A stretch of DNA of 64,000 nt from Salegentibacter tibetensis (GTDB lineage Bacteria; Bacteroidota; Bacteroidia; Flavobacteriales; Flavobacteriaceae). The stretch is taken from positions 95,509 through 159,508 of the forward strand of contig NZ_JAIQZA010000006.1 of assembly GCF_020164485.1 (NCBI RefSeq). The letters run 5' to 3'. How positions within the stretch are numbered: the stretch's first letter is position 1; the number at the start of each line of letters is the position of its first letter. This document shows, in pieces, positions 7,900-16,794 of the stretch. A program made the translations under genes and the position numbers. Below the pieces are notes generated by a model. It saw nothing but the letters and a program-made list of their open reading frames with translations, ran no database searches and had not been told where the DNA came from.

Positions 7900-9711
7900 T
7901 TAAAAACTAGCAGAAAGTAGGAGGGAAGCCGTTACCCAGAGCACCAAAGACACGGTACCGCCAATAATGAAAAAATGCCTGAAGCGGTATATACCCATCC
8001 CGTATATTATGGTGTTTGTTTGGTAACCAACGGGAGTGAAAAAACTAAAATTAGAAGCAAATAAAACCGATAGAATAAAAGGTTTGGGATCCATTTGCAT
8101 ACTCGCCGCAATACTAATAGCGATTGGGGTGATAATTATTGCCGTAGCATTATTGGAAATAAATCCGCTTAAAATCATCGTGACCAGGAACAGGATTCCA
8201 ATAATAATAGTATCGGTTTGATTTTCGAAAACCAGCATTAATTGATCTGAGATCCATTGATCGGCGCCGGTATTGCTCATCGCTACACCCAGCGGAATCA
8301 TTCCAGCCAGTAGAAAAATAATCTGCCAGTTTACCTGCGCATAGATTTTCCCTAAATCTATACACTTTGTGAAAATCATTAGGAAGCATCCAATAATTGC
8401 GCTTTTTAATATTGGAAAAATGGAAAACGCCGAGAGTCCAATAACCACTAATAAAATGGATAAAGAAAGGTATCTTTTGGTTTTTGTGGTGACTTCAATA
8501 TTTTTATGCTGCTGTAAAATGGTGACATTTTCAATCTTCTGTAATTCATCTAGGGCGCTTTCGCTAACTTCTACCAATAACCGGTCTCCAACCCTTAATT
8601 CAATTTCATCTGTCCCTCGGTTAAAAATTCGTCTTCTCGGATTTCTAAAATTTCTTCGCTTTCTTATCGCCAGGGGAACAGCCCCGTGAAGATCGTACCA
8701 GCCCACGGTTTTTATACTTTTTCCAATTAGGGGAGAGTTGGGAAGCATTAAAATTTCTACCACCTGAACGTTTTCTTCCAGTTCTTCAGAATCGATTATG
8801 GGATCTGTGAGTTTTTTATTGTCGTCTTCTTTAATTACTGTAAAACCCTCGGCATCTTTGAGTTTTATTAAATTTTCAAGATTACAGCGTAGCAAAAGTT
8901 GATCACCTGCTTTAAGCGTTGTGAATTTACCCGGTCTATCGTTTATAATTCCGTTACGCTTCAGCCTCAAAACCTCAATATCCTCTTTATCATATAGAAA
9001 ACTTTCGCGAATACTTTTTCCTATTACACTCGAATCATTTGTGATAATTACTTTGGTAATATATTCATCCAGATTATAATCTTCACTAATTTGAGTTTTT
9101 TTGGCTCTGGGAAGCAATTTCACCAGGGCACTCACAATTATTATAGTGATTATCATAAAAATGACACCATACCAGGTAAATTCAAAGAAGCTAAAACGTT
9201 CTACACCTCGATCTACTGCCACTGCATTTACAATAAGGTTTGTAGAGGTTCCCATAAGTGTGCAACTTCCGCCAATAATACCGGCAAAGGAAATTGGTAA
9301 AAGTAACTTTGAATTAGGGATATCGTACTTGGCCGATAATTCTGTAATAATTTTAATAAAAACGATTACGACCGCTGTAGTATTGATAAATGCCGAAATA
9401 CTTCCTGCTATAAACATAAAAACAGGTACCATTAGAAATACCGGAAGCATTCGCAAACTTTTTAGGCCGCTGGCAAGCCAGTCTATTACTCCATTGGTTT
9501 CCAGTCCAATTGCTATGATCATTAACGAGAGAACTGTAATAGTAGCCGGACTGGAAAACCCGGAAATAGCTTCCTCGGGGCTAACTACATTGGTCATTAA
9601 TAATGCTGCAAGAATAAAAAAAGCGATTTTATCTACCGGAAAAACTTCCAGTGCAAAAAGCACAATTACCACGATAATGATAAAAAACAATATGGCTATC
9701 TCTACGGTCAT
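7900..9711 (-). CDS. SLC13-family permease with two RCK_C (TrkA_C) domains
   Basis: 603 aa membrane transporter of the divalent anion:Na+ symporter (DASS/SLC13, CitMHS-like) type. N-terminal membrane half about 1-200 with SGFSSPATITVLSLMIIAIG, then two soluble RCK_C domains (about 215-300 and 305-400; IGKSIRESFLYDKEDIEVLR and IGKSIKTVGWYDLHGAVPLA), then the C-terminal membrane half. Both membrane halves hold the expected Ser/Asn-Thr substrate motif (MGTSTNLIVNA, and SNNATAIIITPIA). Substrates in the family are sulfate, phosphate or dicarboxylates; which applies here is not visible. The reading frame begins with GTG at 9714, but ATG at 9711 is the better start. Confidence 0.88.
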   Translation of the reverse strand: MTVEIAILFFIIIVVIVLFALEVFPVDKIAFFILAALLMTNVVSPEEAISGFSSPATITVLSLMIIAIGLETNGVIDWLASGLKSLRMLPVFLMVPVFMFIAGSISAFINTTAVVIVFIKIITELSAKYDIPNSKLLLPISFAGIIGGSCTLMGTSTNLIVNAVAVDRGVERFSFFEFTWYGVIFMIITIIIVSALVKLLPRAKKTQISEDYNLDEYITKVIITNDSSVIGKSIRESFLYDKEDIEVLRLKRNGIINDRPGKFTTLKAGDQLLLRCNLENLIKLKDAEGFTVIKEDDNKKLTDPIIDSEELEENVQVVEILMLPNSPLIGKSIKTVGWYDLHGAVPLAIRKRRNFRNPRRRIFNRGTDEIELRVGDRLLVEVSESALDELQKIENVTILQQHKNIEVTTKTKRYLSLSILLVVIGLSAFSIFPILKSAIIGCFLMIFTKCIDLGKIYAQVNWQIIFLLAGMIPLGVAMSNTGADQWISDQLMLVFENQTDTIIIGILFLVTMILSGFISNNATAIIITPIAISIAASMQMDPKPFILSVLFASNFSFFTPVGYQTNTIIYGMGIYRFRHFFIIGGTVSLVLWVTASLLLSASF

Positions 9712-9845
9712 CACTTAAATTTATAAAATAAAAATAAGGGAATACGCCTTTGCAAAATTCTTCTTCTGAAATTTTTATGAATTAATAAATACTTATAATT
9801 TTTATCGAGTCATATTAATTCCTATTTTGGAGATTAAAATAAATT

Positions 9846-10340
9846 ATGAGCCGAGGATTTGTAAAGGAAGACGACCAGGAAGAAGCTCCAATGATCCCGC
9901 CAAGAGCGGCTTTACCTGCCGGAGAAACCAATTATGTGACTCCAAACGGGTTAAAAGAATTAAAAGATGAAGAGGAAGAACTTATAGAGGAGCGAGCCAA
10001 TCTTGACAAAGAGAATGATACCGAAAGAAGAAGGGCTCAGGCGGTTATAGATGGTAATCTTAAATTACTAAGAGAACGAATTAATACTGCCAGAACCTTA
10101 GATCCCAAAGATCAGCCAGAGAATGAAGTGCGCTTTGGTGCTTTAGTAGAAATAAATCAAAAAGGAAATATTCAAAAATTCCAAATTGTAGGGGTAGATG
10201 AAGCCGACGTGAAAAGGCAAAAGATCGCCTTTGTAGCGCCTATCGCCAAAGCCCTATCTGGGAAGAAAGTAGGTGATATCGTTGAATTTAAATTAGGCGA
10301 AGAAACCCGAAAACTAGAAATCCTGAAAATAACTTATTAA
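9846..10340 (+). CDS. GreA/GreB-family transcription elongation factor, first gene of gluconate operon
   Basis: 164 aa. Residues about 30-95 form the antiparallel coiled coil that enters the RNA polymerase secondary channel (YVTPNGLKELKDEEEELIEE... through LLRERINTARTL). Residues about 100-164 form the FKBP-like domain (FGALVEINQKG... VGDIVEFKLGE). A roughly 30-residue acidic and Pro-rich leader (KEDDQEEAPMIPPRAALPAG) precedes it, as in GreB-type proteins of Bacteroidota. The coil tip reads NLDKENDTERRRAQ; acidic residues are present but the usual GDLSEN-like tip is not. The stop codon overlaps the next ATG by one base, so it is tied to gluconate catabolism genes, an unusual place for a general factor. 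Confidence 0.85.
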   Translation: MSRGFVKEDDQEEAPMIPPRAALPAGETNYVTPNGLKELKDEEEELIEERANLDKENDTERRRAQAVIDGNLKLLRERINTARTLDPKDQPENEVRFGALVEINQKGNIQKFQIVGVDEADVKRQKIAFVAPIAKALSGKKVGDIVEFKLGEETRKLEILKITY

Positions 10341-12244
10341 TGGCCGTATATATTGTGATGGGCGTTTCCGGATCCGGTAAAACTACCATTGGAAAACTAC
10401 TCGCTAAAGAATTAAATTTAACCTTTTATGATGCCGATGATTTTCATCCTCCCGAAAATGTAGAAAAGATGAAAAACGGGAATCCGCTACAGGATGAAGA
10501 TCGAAAAGGCTGGTTGGCGGTTTTAGCTGAGAATATTCAAAAATGGAATAAAAGTGATGGTGCTGTTTTGGCTTGTTCGGCGTTAAAAGAGAAATACCGG
10601 AAGCAATTAACTTCAATTCCCAAAGAAAACCTAAGATGGATTTTTCTATGGGCCGACTTTAAAGTGATTTTGGAAAGGCTGGAATCCAGAAAAGGCCATT
10701 ATTTTAAGCCTGAAATGCTCACTTCGCAATTTGAAATCCTGGAGGAGCCAAATTATGGTTTGCGAATAAATGTAAATACTTCTGAAGAAAATATTTTAAA
10801 GAGAATTATGGTGAATTTAAATGCTTCCGAAGCAGAAATAGGGCTAATAGGCCTTGGAGTAATGGGCAAAAGCCTGGCGCTAAACCTGCTTTCAAAGAAT
10901 ATTGAGATATCTGTTTTTAACCGGCACGTTTCCGGTAAGGAAGAAGATGTAGCTAAAGATTTTGTTCAGGAAAATGCTGATAAATATACTTTCAAAGGTT
11001 TTGATGATTTAAAAGAATTCGTTTCATCCCTAAAACGACCCCGGAAAATCTTATTAATGGTGAATGCCGGTGCCGCTGTTGATGCTGTGGTTGAAAGTTT
11101 ACTTCCTTTTTTAGAAAAAGGCGATATCATTACCGATGGTGGAAATTCCCATTTTAAAGATACTTTACGGAGGGAACAGGCTTTAAAAGAACAAGGAATT
11201 CATTTTATGGGTTGCGGAATTTCCGGCGGGGAAGAAGGAGCCTTAAAAGGTCCGTCTATAATGCCAGGAGGTTCTTCCGAGGCTTATAAACAAGTTGGTT
11301 TAATTTTAGAAAAAATCGCTGCGAAAGATAAAAATGGAAATCCCTGCTGTACACATATAGGACCCGATGGCGCGGGGCATTTTGTGAAAATGCTGCATAA
11401 TGGAATTGAATATGGTGAAATGCAGTTAATCGCTGAAATTTATCATTTCCTACGATTTCATACCAATATAGATCCTGAAGCTATTGCCGATCTTTTTGAA
11501 GCCTGGAACGAGCAAATGAAAAGCTATTTACTGGAAATTTCAGTAGATATTCTTCGGAAAAGAGAAAGTAAAGGTTTTCTTCTCGATAAAATATTAGATG
11601 CGGCCAAACAAAAAGGTACAGGTGGCTGGTCTACCAATGCCGCTTTAGAACTCGGTGTTCCTTTAGATACTATTACTGCGGCAGTTTTAGCCAGGAATAT
11701 TTCGGGAATGAAAGAGCTTAGGGTGGAAGTTTCAAATTTGTATAATCCCATTAATAACCAAAATGGAAATTTAGATGAAATTAAAGATGAATTATTCCGG
11801 GCTTATAAAACAGCCAGTCTTATAAACCACGCGACAGGTTATGATCTGCTTCGGGTTGCGTCTTCAGAATTTAGCTGGAACCTCAATTTATCTGAAATTT
11901 CCCGGGTTTGGACCAACGGATGTATTATTAGATCGGGCTTAATGGAAGATCTTGTAAATATTTTTAAAGATTCAAATAACCATTTATTACTGAATAAAAA
12001 TATCATTTTTGAAATCAAGGAAAATCAGGCTTCATTAACTAAAACAGTCGGGGTTTCGCTGCAGGCGGGATATGCTGTTCCGGTTTTATCGGCTGCAGCC
12101 AATTATTTATTGAATTTTACTTCGGCTCAAAATGCGGCTAATATGATACAGGCGCAACGGGATTATTTTGGCGCTCATACTTATGAGCGAACTGATAAAC
12201 CCCGCGGGGAATTTTTTCATACCCAATGGAAAAACAATAATTAA
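10340..12244 (+). CDS. gntK-gnd: bifunctional gluconokinase / 6-phosphogluconate dehydrogenase
   Basis: 634 aa fusion of two consecutive pathway enzymes. Residues 1-165 are a thermoresistant-type gluconokinase: P-loop GVSGSGKTT at 8-16, DADDFHPPENVEKM, and GHYFKPEMLTSQFEILEEP. Residues about 168-634 are decarboxylating 6-phosphogluconate dehydrogenase: NADP fold GLGVMG at about 171-176, GGNSHFKDT, the substrate motif SGGEEGALKGPSIMPGG, catalytic Lys/Glu in GHFVKMLHNGIEYGE, and the C-terminal tail. All catalytic motifs I know for both families are present, so both halves look active. Together they convert gluconate to ribulose-5-phosphate. The gene has 1-nt overlaps with both neighbours. Confidence 0.93.
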   Translation: MAVYIVMGVSGSGKTTIGKLLAKELNLTFYDADDFHPPENVEKMKNGNPLQDEDRKGWLAVLAENIQKWNKSDGAVLACSALKEKYRKQLTSIPKENLRWIFLWADFKVILERLESRKGHYFKPEMLTSQFEILEEPNYGLRINVNTSEENILKRIMVNLNASEAEIGLIGLGVMGKSLALNLLSKNIEISVFNRHVSGKEEDVAKDFVQENADKYTFKGFDDLKEFVSSLKRPRKILLMVNAGAAVDAVVESLLPFLEKGDIITDGGNSHFKDTLRREQALKEQGIHFMGCGISGGEEGALKGPSIMPGGSSEAYKQVGLILEKIAAKDKNGNPCCTHIGPDGAGHFVKMLHNGIEYGEMQLIAEIYHFLRFHTNIDPEAIADLFEAWNEQMKSYLLEISVDILRKRESKGFLLDKILDAAKQKGTGGWSTNAALELGVPLDTITAAVLARNISGMKELRVEVSNLYNPINNQNGNLDEIKDELFRAYKTASLINHATGYDLLRVASSEFSWNLNLSEISRVWTNGCIIRSGLMEDLVNIFKDSNNHLLLNKNIIFEIKENQASLTKTVGVSLQAGYAVPVLSAAANYLLNFTSAQNAANMIQAQRDYFGAHTYERTDKPRGEFFHTQWKNNN

Positions 12245-13590
12245 TGGATTTACAATTACTCTTTGCCGTTTTCGCCGGAATTGCGCTATTGCTTTTTCTT
12301 ATTTTAAAATTAAAAATCCAGGCTTTTCTTGCCTTATTAATTGTTTGTATTGCCGTAGGTATTCTTGCCGGAATGCCCGCTACAGAAATCCTGGACACGA
12401 TGAAAGACGGGATGGGCAGCACGCTTGGTTTTGTGGCCACGGTAGTTGGATTGGGAGCTCTTTTCGGTGGAGTTCTGGAACAATCCGGTGGAGCACAACG
12501 TCTGGCATCATTCCTACTAAAAAAAACTGGCGATAAAAATGCGCCGTGGGCAATGATGGTTACCGGGTTTGCCGTGGCCATCCCGGTATTTTTTGATGTT
12601 GCCTTTATTATTCTCGTGCCGGTAACTTATGCGTTGAGCAAAAGAACTGGAAAATCCCTCTTGCTTTATGCACTGCCTTTACTGGCCGGTTTAGCGATTA
12701 CCCATGCATTTATCCCACCAACGCCTGGCCCAATTGCGGTGGCAGATATTCTGGGCGCAGATTTGGGTTGGGTTATCGTTTTTGGTTTTTTAGCGGGAAT
12801 TCCTGCAGCAATTATCAGCGGACCAATTTTCGCCAGATATATTTCTAAAAGAATCCAGATTGAACCTAAAACCTTTACCGAAGAAATTGAATATGACGAG
12901 GAAAAAGCACCTTCCCCGGCACTAATCATATCCATTATTTTAATTCCTATTTTTCTCATTGTAGCAAATACCTTAGTGCAAAGCCCTTTGTTTGATGGGG
13001 TTTCAATTCCGGAAGGGGTTTTATACGCGATAGAATTAGTGGGACATCCATTTTCAGCATTGATTATTGCAAATCTTGTAGCCTGGTATTTTCTTGGAGT
13101 GAGAAGGGGTATGCAAAAAGAATTTTTATTGAAAGTAGCTACAAAATCTTTTCAGGCCGCCGGGATAATTATTTTACTTACCGGTGCCGGTGGCGCTTTT
13201 AAACAAATCCTGATTAATACCGGTGCAGGAGAAATGATTGCCGAAGCTTTAAATAACGCCTGGTTCAACCCCTTGGTTTTTGGGTTTATTATAGCGGCTT
13301 TGGTCAGGATTTTACAGGGATCTTCTACGGTTGCAATGATCACTGCAGCGGGAATCACAGCTCCGGTGTTGACCGGTGGCGGCTATTCTATGGCGCAAAC
13401 TTCGCTTATAGTAATTGCAATTGCCTCGGGAGCTTCCATTTTATCGCACGTTAACGATAGCGGGTTTTGGTTGGTAGGCCAGTATTTGGGTTTAACCGAA
13501 AAACAAACCTTTAAATCCTGGACGGTAATGACCACTTTAATCGCGGTGGTAGGCCTGGTAGTTTCCCTGATTATATGGTTTTTGATCTAA
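12244..13590 (+). CDS. gntP: gluconate:H+ symporter, GntP family
   Basis: 448 aa, about 12 membrane segments. Family features seen: GMGSTLGFVATVVGLGALFGGVLEQSGGAQRLA (read in pieces), HAFIPPTPGPIAVADILGAD, GAGGAFKQILINTGAG and ILSHVNDSGFWLVGQYLGL near the C-terminus. Members import gluconate or related sugar acids. The start overlaps the stop of the gluconokinase/dehydrogenase fusion, which makes gluconate the likely substrate: uptake, phosphorylation and oxidation are encoded in one transcript. Confidence 0.92.
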   Translation: MDLQLLFAVFAGIALLLFLILKLKIQAFLALLIVCIAVGILAGMPATEILDTMKDGMGSTLGFVATVVGLGALFGGVLEQSGGAQRLASFLLKKTGDKNAPWAMMVTGFAVAIPVFFDVAFIILVPVTYALSKRTGKSLLLYALPLLAGLAITHAFIPPTPGPIAVADILGADLGWVIVFGFLAGIPAAIISGPIFARYISKRIQIEPKTFTEEIEYDEEKAPSPALIISIILIPIFLIVANTLVQSPLFDGVSIPEGVLYAIELVGHPFSALIIANLVAWYFLGVRRGMQKEFLLKVATKSFQAAGIIILLTGAGGAFKQILINTGAGEMIAEALNNAWFNPLVFGFIIAALVRILQGSSTVAMITAAGITAPVLTGGGYSMAQTSLIVIAIASGASILSHVNDSGFWLVGQYLGLTEKQTFKSWTVMTTLIAVVGLVVSLIIWFLI

Positions 13591-13680
13591 TTCACTAAGT
13601 GAAATTTAATACGGATTACAGGAGCTTGGCCGGCCTGTAAGTATTAGGGCGGCTTTGTGCTGTTATGCCTGGGCTTTTTT
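13591..13680. other. convergent intergenic region with a 7-bp hairpin
   Basis: Between gntP and the usher-like gene, both ending here. TTACAGG (13616-13622) pairs with CCTGTAA (13634-13640) around a GC-rich loop containing GGCCGG; there is no T-run directly after it, so it is a weak terminator candidate. A short palindrome TTCACTAAGTGAA sits right after the gntP stop codon. Confidence 0.35.
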
Positions 13681-16248
13681 CTATTCGGCTTCAATTGTAA
13701 ATTCCAGGGTATCTACTATATCCCCGTATTCATCTACCTGGATTTCAAATTCAACCGGCTGGCTGGCGAAGTAATCAAGTTTCTGCATTTGCACAGGATC
13801 AATTTCAGCAGTGTAATTTCCGGGTTTTAATCCCAGGTAAGTAAAGTAACCGTCACCTTCGGTTAGGATTTCTTTCACCAGGTTTCCATTTTCATCAAGA
13901 ATATTTACCGTAATCCTTCCCTGGCCACGAAGACTGTTTCCTTCTTTAAAATAGACCATTCCGGCAACTTCGCCTAAAACTTCTACCGGGACTTCAATTT
14001 CTTGAAATTGGTTTGGTACCGTATGTACTTTAATCTTTTCGTTTTTAACTTTCCAGGCAATATTATCCAGACTGTTTGGATCAACTTCAAGGATTATATC
14101 TATATAAGGTTGAAGTTCGGTAATTCGTAAAACGGTTTCATCTTCATTATAAGAAAGTCGGCCGGAAGTATTTTTAATTTCCATTCCGCGCACAGCCGGC
14201 TCCATAGGATCCCTTTTTCCGTTAGAATTATAATCCAGGAAGGGAATAACGCTTATTGCGGCCCTGGATATTGCTGTACGGTTATTTGCCATAATATAGC
14301 CCGTATTATCATCTAACATTAAACTCCCGCGAGCCGATTGCACAAAAGAATTATTCCGGTTACCCAACCGCGAGGTTACCGAAGTTTGTGCAAAATTTAA
14401 AGCATATCTTAAACCGACCTCAAAAATATGGGCATCACGAAGCATATTATTTTCATAAGCCACATTTAGAAATCCATTTTCAAAAACCGGACGTTCTATT
14501 TCCAGGATTATATTATTGAATTGGTTCCGGCTAAAATCGTACTGTACCTGGGGTGAAAACAGGAATTTATTTGGAAGCCGGTAATTCTGCGAAATCGAGG
14601 TATAAATTGTAGGTTGTTTTACCCGATCGTTATAAATCCCGTAGGTCGTAAGATTTGTACTAATCCCCATAATTGCCCCGGAAAGTAATAACTGTGCCGT
14701 AGTGAACTCGGTAGTAGGCATTATGATCTGATTCAGACTAAACCTGCTGAACATCGAGAAATTTTTGCTTCTAATAGGAGCCGAAAAACTTATTTTTCTT
14801 TCTTCCAGGTAATTAAAATTGATCGCGGTCTGATCTTCATCGTATTTTATATAATTAAGATCTACCTGAATATTTCCGGGGGTGCGGTAACTTAAAATCC
14901 CTTCTCCTTTAACTCCGTGCATATATTCTCCTGTAAATAGAAAATTAGAAGCAAAACGAATAGAAGAATTTACAAAGGGCATCACTTCGCCACTAGTCAC
15001 GCCGGTAAGATATTCGGCACCACCACCGATGGTAACAGAATTACTAAGTCCGTAATTAAAATTAACCCGGGAAAAACGGTCAAGGTCTTCATTTTCTACT
15101 ATCCCGGCGCTAAGGGTATATTCCATTTCATTCTTCGGAACAAAATTATACGGAATATTAATCACTCTTTCCTGGATACGCTCTTCCCCATAAGGACCAT
15201 AAAACCTTAGACTTACCGCGGTATTCCCGTACATAAGCGGTACATCAAAAGTGTAAAAACCTGAAGCATCAGCCTGGGTGAATTCAACTAAAATATTATT
15301 CACGTAAAGTTCTACCGTCCAGCGGGGTTCGGTATAATCATTAAGCACATAGGTTCCAAAGGACCTCCGGTTTTGAAATGGGCTGTTACTAATTTGCACC
15401 CCGCTTACCGGAGCGAACAGGGAAGAGGTAGCCCGGGTAAATATTCTACCTGCTGTTACCTGTCTAAAGACCTTATTGTCATTATTAACATATCGCCATT
15501 GGTAAAACTGGTTTCTGGAATCAAAAGGTACCCTGGTAGAATAATTCAGCATTAAATTGGTTTCGCCACCAAGAAACATGGTACCGAGGCCTAAAGATAA
15601 TCGGTTGTCATTTTGAAATTCACTTTGCTGCGTGGTGACCACACCCCAGTCTAAGGCACCACCTTTAAAAAGCGGATAACGTCTTTCCATCGTAGTATCG
15701 GGTTCTACGATTCCCTTTACGCGGTTTAAATTTTCCCTTACTTTTTTAAGCCGCATTTCCTTTATTACCGGTAGGTCTTTTTCGGTTTTCATTGTTACCG
15801 AAAGACTTCTAAAAGAAAAATTGGTATTTAAGCCGAAGATTTCCCCGAAGAGATTCGATTTTAAATAAAGATTTAGCGGTGTTTGAATATATTCTTCCTC
15901 GCTAAGCACAAATTCTTCATTTTTATAAAGAATCTTATTTTCTGAAGGATTTATCTGGTAGGTAGAATCCGGGTTTATAATAAAGCCTTCTATGCCATTT
16001 GAGGTTTCCTCATTTTTGATCTTTAAATAATCAAAAAGTTCTTTTACGGGAATATAAGCATCCTGACCTTTAATAGCGATGGGAATCTCAATGGTGCCGA
16101 GATCCGGAACGTTCATTTCCACGCTTAATTCATCATATTCCGGAAAATCTTCCTGAGCAAATCCTGTAACGGAAATGAGCAACAAGAATGTAACCGGAAA
16201 AAGTTTTTTGTAAAACTCAATAGAAAAAGCGCAGGTTGGGGTTTGCAT
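13681..16248 (-). CDS. usher-like outer-membrane protein of a DUF4402 fibre cluster
   Basis: 855 aa, with a signal peptide ending about residue 31 (SVTGFAQ). The N-terminal region (about 40-150) has the IPVKELFDYLKIK / GIEGFI pattern of alternative-type usher N-domains. The next about 550 residues are alternating strands of a large barrel, containing GRIFTR.., a plug-like insertion, and YGPYGEERIQERVINIPYNF, which resembles the usher middle-domain segment. The C-terminal 200 residues hold FLDYNSNGKRDPMEPAVRG (a calcium-type DxNxNGxxD loop), then ELQPYIDIILEVDPNSLDN and the VPVEVLGEVAGMVYF segment like usher C-domains, and end in a Cna-B-like strand domain. Last gene of the minus-strand cluster, 17 bp after a small subunit gene. 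Usher function is inferred from pattern plus the chaperone neighbour. Confidence 0.72.
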   Translation of the reverse strand: MQTPTCAFSIEFYKKLFPVTFLLLISVTGFAQEDFPEYDELSVEMNVPDLGTIEIPIAIKGQDAYIPVKELFDYLKIKNEETSNGIEGFIINPDSTYQINPSENKILYKNEEFVLSEEEYIQTPLNLYLKSNLFGEIFGLNTNFSFRSLSVTMKTEKDLPVIKEMRLKKVRENLNRVKGIVEPDTTMERRYPLFKGGALDWGVVTTQQSEFQNDNRLSLGLGTMFLGGETNLMLNYSTRVPFDSRNQFYQWRYVNNDNKVFRQVTAGRIFTRATSSLFAPVSGVQISNSPFQNRRSFGTYVLNDYTEPRWTVELYVNNILVEFTQADASGFYTFDVPLMYGNTAVSLRFYGPYGEERIQERVINIPYNFVPKNEMEYTLSAGIVENEDLDRFSRVNFNYGLSNSVTIGGGAEYLTGVTSGEVMPFVNSSIRFASNFLFTGEYMHGVKGEGILSYRTPGNIQVDLNYIKYDEDQTAINFNYLEERKISFSAPIRSKNFSMFSRFSLNQIIMPTTEFTTAQLLLSGAIMGISTNLTTYGIYNDRVKQPTIYTSISQNYRLPNKFLFSPQVQYDFSRNQFNNIILEIERPVFENGFLNVAYENNMLRDAHIFEVGLRYALNFAQTSVTSRLGNRNNSFVQSARGSLMLDDNTGYIMANNRTAISRAAISVIPFLDYNSNGKRDPMEPAVRGMEIKNTSGRLSYNEDETVLRITELQPYIDIILEVDPNSLDNIAWKVKNEKIKVHTVPNQFQEIEVPVEVLGEVAGMVYFKEGNSLRGQGRITVNILDENGNLVKEILTEGDGYFTYLGLKPGNYTAEIDPVQMQKLDYFASQPVEFEIQVDEYGDIVDTLEFTIEAE

Positions 16249-16265
16249 TAAGCCTAGCGTTCTTA

Positions 16266-16784
16266 CTATTGATGAATAAAGTTAAGGGTAAAAGTACCAA
16301 AATAGGTGCCGGGCAGATTTCCCGAATTATCTGGAGGAATTTGTAAAGTTCCGCCAACAAAAACTTCATTCGGTGTTTGTGCATTGGGTGCCTGGGTTAC
16401 AAAAGTTCGCTGCCCCGTGCTGAAACTGTTTATTAACATCTGAATTTCTATACCTGTGTCCTGATTTATCAGTGGATATGACCCCATATCTTCAATTTGG
16501 ATAATTGTGCCGGGATTGGCATAAACATCGAATAAGGCAGCAGAAACCGGCTGACCAAAATTCAGTTCAAATATATCACCATCTACAGTTCTTTGGTCGT
16601 CATAACTTACGGTGACATTCCCGCCGGCACTTCCTGCTGTAAAGGAGCCAAAATTTAGGTTTCTGGAAGTCCTTACTTCTACCTCTATTGGAATTGGCGG
16701 ATTTTCCTGAGCGGTAATTTCAACTATGGAACACATAAATAGCAATAGCCAAAAAGATGTTTTATAAAAACTGAAACTATGCAT
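16266..16784 (-). CDS. DUF4402-like minor fibre subunit
   Basis: 172 aa with a signal peptide (1-25). The mature part is all-beta, with the DUF4402-like elements LNFGSFTAGSAGGNVTVSYDDQRT near the N-terminus and GGTLQIPP..LPGTYFGTFTLNFIHQ at the C-terminus. It has no cysteine in the mature chain. It differs from the other three subunits: longer N-terminal strand region, His rather than Tyr at the penultimate position, and Gly 14 residues from the end. Location immediately upstream of the usher-like gene (17 bp) and after the T9SS protein (10 bp) suggests a minor or terminal subunit. Annotation as a subunit is inference. Confidence 0.65.
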   Translation of the reverse strand: MHSFSFYKTSFWLLLFMCSIVEITAQENPPIPIEVEVRTSRNLNFGSFTAGSAGGNVTVSYDDQRTVDGDIFELNFGQPVSAALFDVYANPGTIIQIEDMGSYPLINQDTGIEIQMLINSFSTGQRTFVTQAPNAQTPNEVFVGGTLQIPPDNSGNLPGTYFGTFTLNFIHQ

Positions 16785-16794
16785 AGTGTTTTCT

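Noticed and set aside
9101..9718. 205-codon plus-strand frame opposite the SLC13 permease
   Set aside because: It is the antisense reading of a well-supported membrane protein gene; Ile/Thr-rich with no family motif.
12138..12581. 147-codon minus-strand frame across the gnd/gntP junction
   Set aside because: Antisense to two confident genes; composition is that of a shadow frame.
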